This document shows, piece after piece, positions 60,867 to 64,000 of a DNA stretch of 64,000 nt. Source of the stretch: Fructobacillus papyriferae. GTDB lineage: Bacteria; Bacillota; Bacilli; Lactobacillales; Lactobacillaceae. The stretch is taken from positions 186,001 to 250,000 of the forward strand of contig NZ_JAAMFI010000001.1 of the NCBI RefSeq assembly GCF_018437225.1, read 5' to 3'. The stretch's first letter is position 1; each line of letters opens with the position of its first letter. Below the pieces are notes generated by a model. That model did not search any database and had not been told where the DNA came from. It worked only from the letters and a program-made list of their open reading frames with translations. Both the position numbers and the translations under genes were made by a program.

Positions 60867-62207
60867 ATGTCAAACGAACAACAGGGTTTTGCACGGACGC
60901 TGTCCCATCGACACGTGGCGATGATTGCCCTTGGAGGAACGATTGGAACCGGCCTGTTTTTGGGAGCTGGTTCGTCGATTGAAAAGGCTGGACCGGCTAT
61001 TTTGCTGGTTTACATCATTACTGGGCTATTCGTCTTTGCGATGATGCGTGCCTTAGGTGAATTATTGATTTCCGATGATTCAAAGCCAGTCTTTATTGAC
61101 TTTATGACTCAGTATTTGGGTAAAAAAGCTGGTTTTGTGCTCGGCTGGACTTACTGGATTGGTTGGATCGTCATCGCGATGACCGAACTGACAGCCATCG
61201 GAACCTACATGCATTATTGGTTCCCATCCATGCCGACTTGGCCATGGGAACTAGCCTTCTTGGTTGTCTTGTACTTGGTCAACGTAATTGCAGTCAAGGC
61301 ATTCGGGGAAGCCGAATTTTGGTTTTCAATGATCAAAATTATTGCGATCATCGCCATGATTGCCACCGGGTTGATTTTGGCTTTTGGACAAGTGAAGACC
61401 GAAATGGGGAAGACAGAATTCGCCACGCTCTGGTCACACGGTTTAATTGCTAATCACGGAAAGACGCTATTGGCAGCTTTTCAAATGGCCTTCTTCTCTT
61501 TCTTAGGTGTCGAATTCGTTGGCGTGACGGCAGCTGAAACAAAGGATCCCTTGCAGACAATTCCAAAGGCGGTGAACTCGATTGTGATCCGTATTTTGAT
61601 TTTCTACATTGGAGCGCTTTCGGCCATCATGATTATCCAGCCATGGACCAATTACCAAGCAGGCGAATCCCCATTCGTTCAGGTCTTTTCTGGCATTGGG
61701 ATTCAGTCGGCAGCCGCGTTGATTAATTTTGTGGTTCTGACTGCAGCGGCTTCTGCCATCAATTCAGCCTTTTTTACAACCGGTCGCATGCTCTTCTCCT
61801 TAGCCGGTCCAAAGTCGCGCTTTGGGCGCTTGGATAAGAACCAAATCCCACGCAGCGCCATTAATTTGTCGACTTTCATCGTTGGGTTGTCCGTTGTCGT
61901 CAATTATTTCTTCCCAACGGATGCCTTTCATTTGATTTCGTCAACAGCCTCGGCTGCGTTTCTAATTATTTACATGGCTTTGATGGTCACGCACGTCATC
62001 TTCAAGAAGCAACAAAAAGAGGGGACACTCGAACGAGTGGCTGGTTTTAAGTTGCCATTTGCGCCGTTTTCAAATTATCTGACCATTGCCTTTTTGGCTT
62101 TGATTTTCATTTTGATGTTGTTTTCTCAAGCAACAATGTTTACGACCATTTTGGCTGTGATCTGGCTAGCAATTATGACCAGCTTGGCCTTTATCAAAAA
62201 AATATAG
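60867..62207 (+). CDS. Amino-acid permease (APC superfamily, AAT type)
   Basis: A 446-residue, 12-helix permease. The opening LSHRHVAMIALGGTIGTGLFLGAGSSIEKAGPAILLVY is the conserved substrate/sodium-or-proton-site helix 1 of the amino acid transporter family; VEFVGVTAAETKDPLQTIPKAVNSI is the helix 6-7 loop. ATG 60867 has AAAGGAG seven bases upstream. Substrate unclear among small neutral or D-amino acids. Probably under control of the divergent LysR gene; TATAAA at 60829 is the -10 candidate. Confidence 0.92.
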   Translation: MSNEQQGFARTLSHRHVAMIALGGTIGTGLFLGAGSSIEKAGPAILLVYIITGLFVFAMMRALGELLISDDSKPVFIDFMTQYLGKKAGFVLGWTYWIGWIVIAMTELTAIGTYMHYWFPSMPTWPWELAFLVVLYLVNVIAVKAFGEAEFWFSMIKIIAIIAMIATGLILAFGQVKTEMGKTEFATLWSHGLIANHGKTLLAAFQMAFFSFLGVEFVGVTAAETKDPLQTIPKAVNSIVIRILIFYIGALSAIMIIQPWTNYQAGESPFVQVFSGIGIQSAAALINFVVLTAAASAINSAFFTTGRMLFSLAGPKSRFGRLDKNQIPRSAINLSTFIVGLSVVVNYFFPTDAFHLISSTASAAFLIIYMALMVTHVIFKKQQKEGTLERVAGFKLPFAPFSNYLTIAFLALIFILMLFSQATMFTTILAVIWLAIMTSLAFIKKI

Positions 62208-62208
62208 A

Positions 62209-62246
62209 ACAAAGGGTCGCTGACAAAAAGGTCAGCGGCCTTTTGT
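62209..62246 (+). terminator. Rho-independent terminator after the permease
   Basis: AAAGGGTCGCTGAC, loop AAAAAG, GTCAGCGGCCTTTTG; one mismatch. Confidence 0.83.
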
Positions 62247-62277
62247 TCTGGTTTAATAAGGGGCAGCAGCTCTTTTA

Positions 62278-62286
62278 TGCTAAAAT
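62278..62286 (+). promoter_or_regulatory. Extended -10 promoter of proC
   Basis: TGCTAAAAT: an extended -10 (TG-n-TAAAAT) with no good -35, about 30 bases before the start codon. Confidence 0.55.
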
Positions 62287-62315
62287 ATGGTGAGAAAAGA
62301 TTGGGAGGCATCATG

Positions 62316-63086
62316 ATGAAAGTGGGAATTGTTGGACTAGGACACATGGGGACTGCGATGGCAGAAGGTTTTATTAAGCAAAGTCAACGCTCAGATTTGT
62401 CCCTTGTGGCTCGTACCTCGAATGCTAAAAAAGCGATTGACTTAGGCTTGACCGCCTATTCAACGGATCAAGCCTTTCTGTCAGCTGATCTTGATGTGTT
62501 GATATTAGCAGTTCCGGCCAATGTCACCGTATCAGTTTTGAAAGGATTAGTTGTTGCTGGTCTATCGACGAAGACCTTGATATTGTCAGCTGCAGCGGCG
62601 GTTTCAAGTGACGAATTAGCTGCGGTCGCACCAACCAACGCGATTTTTCCTTTCATCCCGAATATTCCAGTCTCCGTTAATGCAGGAACCATTTCATTGG
62701 CGTTGACAGCGCATTCGACTGATGAGCAGAAGGCCGAGGTGCAAAAGCTTTTGGAAAGCTTAGGCGACGTCTTAGTGGTTAAAGAAGCGCAACTCAGTAT
62801 TGCGGGTGTTGTTGGTGGATGTTCACCGGCCTTTGTCGATGTCTTAATGGATGCAATGGAAGATGCGGCCGTAGCTAAGGGAATGGATCGGGAGAAGGCC
62901 AAAGCGATTGTCGCTTCTTCTGTACGTGGAACTGCTCTCTTAGCGCAAAGTTCCGACTTATCCTTTGCCGATCTAAAAGGGCAAATCACGTCGCCAGGAG
63001 GTACAACGATTCAAGGCGTCTTGGCTTTAGATAAAAATGGCTTCCGTCACGCGGTGCACGAAGCGATTCAGGCTGCGAATCGCTAA
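62316..63086 (+). CDS. proC: Pyrroline-5-carboxylate reductase
   Basis: Last step of proline synthesis, reducing pyrroline-5-carboxylate with NAD(P)H. 256 residues. Rossmann motif GIVGLGHMGTAMAEGF at the N-terminus, then LILAVPANV, and the dimer-domain signature QITSPGGTTIQGVLAL (near residue 224). ATG 62316 is 7 bases from GGGAGG; the ATG just before it is only 4 away. Followed by a hairpin terminator. Confidence 0.94.
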   Translation: MKVGIVGLGHMGTAMAEGFIKQSQRSDLSLVARTSNAKKAIDLGLTAYSTDQAFLSADLDVLILAVPANVTVSVLKGLVVAGLSTKTLILSAAAAVSSDELAAVAPTNAIFPFIPNIPVSVNAGTISLALTAHSTDEQKAEVQKLLESLGDVLVVKEAQLSIAGVVGGCSPAFVDVLMDAMEDAAVAKGMDREKAKAIVASSVRGTALLAQSSDLSFADLKGQITSPGGTTIQGVLALDKNGFRHAVHEAIQAANR

Positions 63087-63090
63087 AAAT

Positions 63091-63106
63091 AGTAAGTGTA
63101 CTTATT
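63091..63106. repeat. Palindrome-like motif after proC
   Basis: AGTAAGTGTACTTATT. Its core TAAGTGTACTTA (63093-63104) differs by one central base from the palindrome core at 31200-31211. It lies 60 bases before the PH-domain genes. Confidence 0.5.
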
Positions 63107-63112
63107 GTTTTT

Positions 63113-63141
63113 GGTCGAATTTTTTAGAGAATTCGACTTTT
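63113..63141 (+). terminator. Rho-independent terminator after proC
   Basis: GTCGAATT, loop TTTTAGAG, AATTCGACTTTTT. Confidence 0.75.
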
Positions 63142-63163
63142 TATGTCACGACTAGGGGAGAAA

Positions 63164-63634
63164 ATGCAAGTATTACCTAAACAAATAAAAATCGTTTGGT
63201 ACCTTATGGAATTGATTTTTGCGGCTGTGATTGTAGCCGTTTTGGCAGGCCTGAAATGGGTGTACCCCATGTTTTTTTCTTGGCCCTTACCGGAATTTTT
63301 CATGACTATCTTGACGGGGCTGGGATTCGTTTTGATTTTAGTTGGTTTTTTCTTGGTCCACTATCGTTATGCGGTCTACCGTTACCGGGTAAACGACCGT
63401 AGCGTTGAAATCCAAAAAGGATTTTTCTTTCGTCAATTGACGGCCATTCCGATTGATCGTATTCAAAACGTCGATTTGGATCAAGGGCCATTGTTGATCT
63501 TTTGTCATTTGCAAAAAGTTGTCTTGGTGACTGGCGGTTCCCATCATGAGATCGAAGCCTTGACGGTTGAAGATGCCAAGGCCTTCAAAGATCAGGTGAT
63601 GTTGCTGGCCAAGGAGGCGCGCCATGAAAGCTAA
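63164..63634 (+). CDS. PH-domain membrane protein, YdbS type
   Basis: A 156-residue protein: two membrane helices (about residues 10-30 and 38-62) followed by one bacterial PH-like domain with YRYRVNDRSVEIQKGFFFRQLTAIPIDRIQNVDLDQGPL, the typical bPH2 pattern. Role unknown; often next to YdbT-type proteins in Firmicutes, as here. ATG 63164 is preceded by GGGGAG. It overlaps the next gene by 11 bases. Confidence 0.88.
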   Translation: MQVLPKQIKIVWYLMELIFAAVIVAVLAGLKWVYPMFFSWPLPEFFMTILTGLGFVLILVGFFLVHYRYAVYRYRVNDRSVEIQKGFFFRQLTAIPIDRIQNVDLDQGPLLIFCHLQKVVLVTGGSHHEIEALTVEDAKAFKDQVMLLAKEARHES

Positions 63635-64000
63635 ACACTTTCACATTTTAGCTTTCTTCGAGCAATTGATGTTAGATGGTAAGGCAATTGTTTTCGCCTT
63701 GATTGGCCTTTTGGCTTTTTTTCATCTGGCCTGGTGGCAATGGGGCCTCTCAGTTATTCTCTGGTTGGCATTTGAAATTGCTGATTTTGCCAAACAAAAA
63801 TATTGGCTGACAGAACATGAGTTGGTGTTGACTTCTGGTATTATCCATAAACATTGGCGGCACTTACCTTACCAAAAGATTCAAAATATTCACCGCTCGC
63901 AATGGTTTTTTTTGAAACCCTTTCGACTCGAGAAAATTGCGGTGGATTCCGCTGGCCATGGCGGGGAGCGGGCCAATCAAATCAAATTGCCGGTTATTCC
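63624..64000 (+). CDS. PH-domain membrane protein, YdbT type, partial
   Basis: Runs off the right edge. The visible 125 residues hold two membrane helices (AIVFALIGLLAFFHLAWW, LSVILWLAFEIA) and the start of a bPH2 domain (YWLTEHELVLTSGIIHKHWRHLPYQKIQNIHRSQWFF). Proteins of this type usually have two or three such domains and about 480 residues. ATG 63624 follows AAGGAGG and overlaps the YdbS-type gene, so both form one unit. Confidence 0.85.
   Translation, partial: MKAKHFHILAFFEQLMLDGKAIVFALIGLLAFFHLAWWQWGLSVILWLAFEIADFAKQKYWLTEHELVLTSGIIHKHWRHLPYQKIQNIHRSQWFFLKPFRLEKIAVDSAGHGGERANQIKLPVI

Overview
The window looks like a stretch of chromosome from a heterofermentative lactic acid bacterium of the Leuconostoc/Fructobacillus/Weissella group (Lactobacillales). 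The reasons are the low-to-moderate G+C content, the Firmicute gene orders (plsY-parE-parC, rimP-nusA-ylxR-ylxQ-infB-rbfA, hrcA-grpE-dnaK-dnaJ with CIRCE sites, xerD-ribT-scpA-scpB-rluB, cmk-rpsA-der-hup), a T-box ahead of hisS-aspS, an FMN riboswitch ahead of ribU and a strongly promoted NADH oxidase. The genus is an inference; Fructobacillus is my first guess. No rRNA, insertion sequence, prophage or CRISPR array is visible. Most of the window is core chromosome with strong terminators between short operons.

Layout. 1-1208: the 3' end of rel and a membrane protein. 1244-7725: an AT-rich accessory island between two terminators, with an MFS exporter divergent from a tightly overlapped five-gene operon (PfkB-family kinase, a 356-residue orphan protein, an RmlA-like nucleotidyltransferase and two ATP-grasp ligases). 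This is the best candidate for an undescribed biosynthetic system. 7771-14346: plsY, topoisomerase IV and pyrophosphatase. 14395-20193: a cysteine-free L33/S14 operon and the nusA-infB operon. 20318-28202: an aminotransferase, truB, ribF and the heat-shock operon, whose DnaJ lacks the zinc-finger domain. 28256-30461: a decayed gene, a TetR regulator and two HXXEE membrane proteins. 30505-34389: def, a UPF0223 protein, an inositol-phosphatase-like enzyme, typA and tRNA-Ser(CGA). 34512-35984: a second AT-rich patch with a voltage-gated K+ channel-like protein and three very small membrane proteins. 36117-39373: a PEBP protein, an amidohydrolase, a uracil-DNA-glycosylase-like protein and a permease. 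39545-45300: hisS-aspS under a T-box with overlapping GAC and CAC codons, and a YitT protein behind an elaborate leader. 45424-57688: transport, rpsU, the condensin-subunit operon, ribU, cmk, rpsA, der and hup. 57830-64000: NADH oxidase, an HdeD protein, a LysR regulator with a divergent amino-acid permease, proC and a pair of PH-domain membrane proteins.

How the parts work together. The core blocks cover translation (nusA-infB, hisS-aspS, rpsU, rpsA, typA, def), DNA topology and segregation (parEC, scpAB, xerD, hup), protein folding under HrcA/CIRCE control, and flavin supply (FMN riboswitch-ribU plus ribF) that would feed the FAD-dependent NADH oxidase. Three observations point to zinc economy: L33 without cysteines, S14 without cysteines, and DnaJ without its zinc domain. 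In the accessory island the enzyme set suggests a phosphorylated, possibly nucleotide-activated small molecule joined to one or two amino acids and exported by the MFS protein. That last reading is inference.
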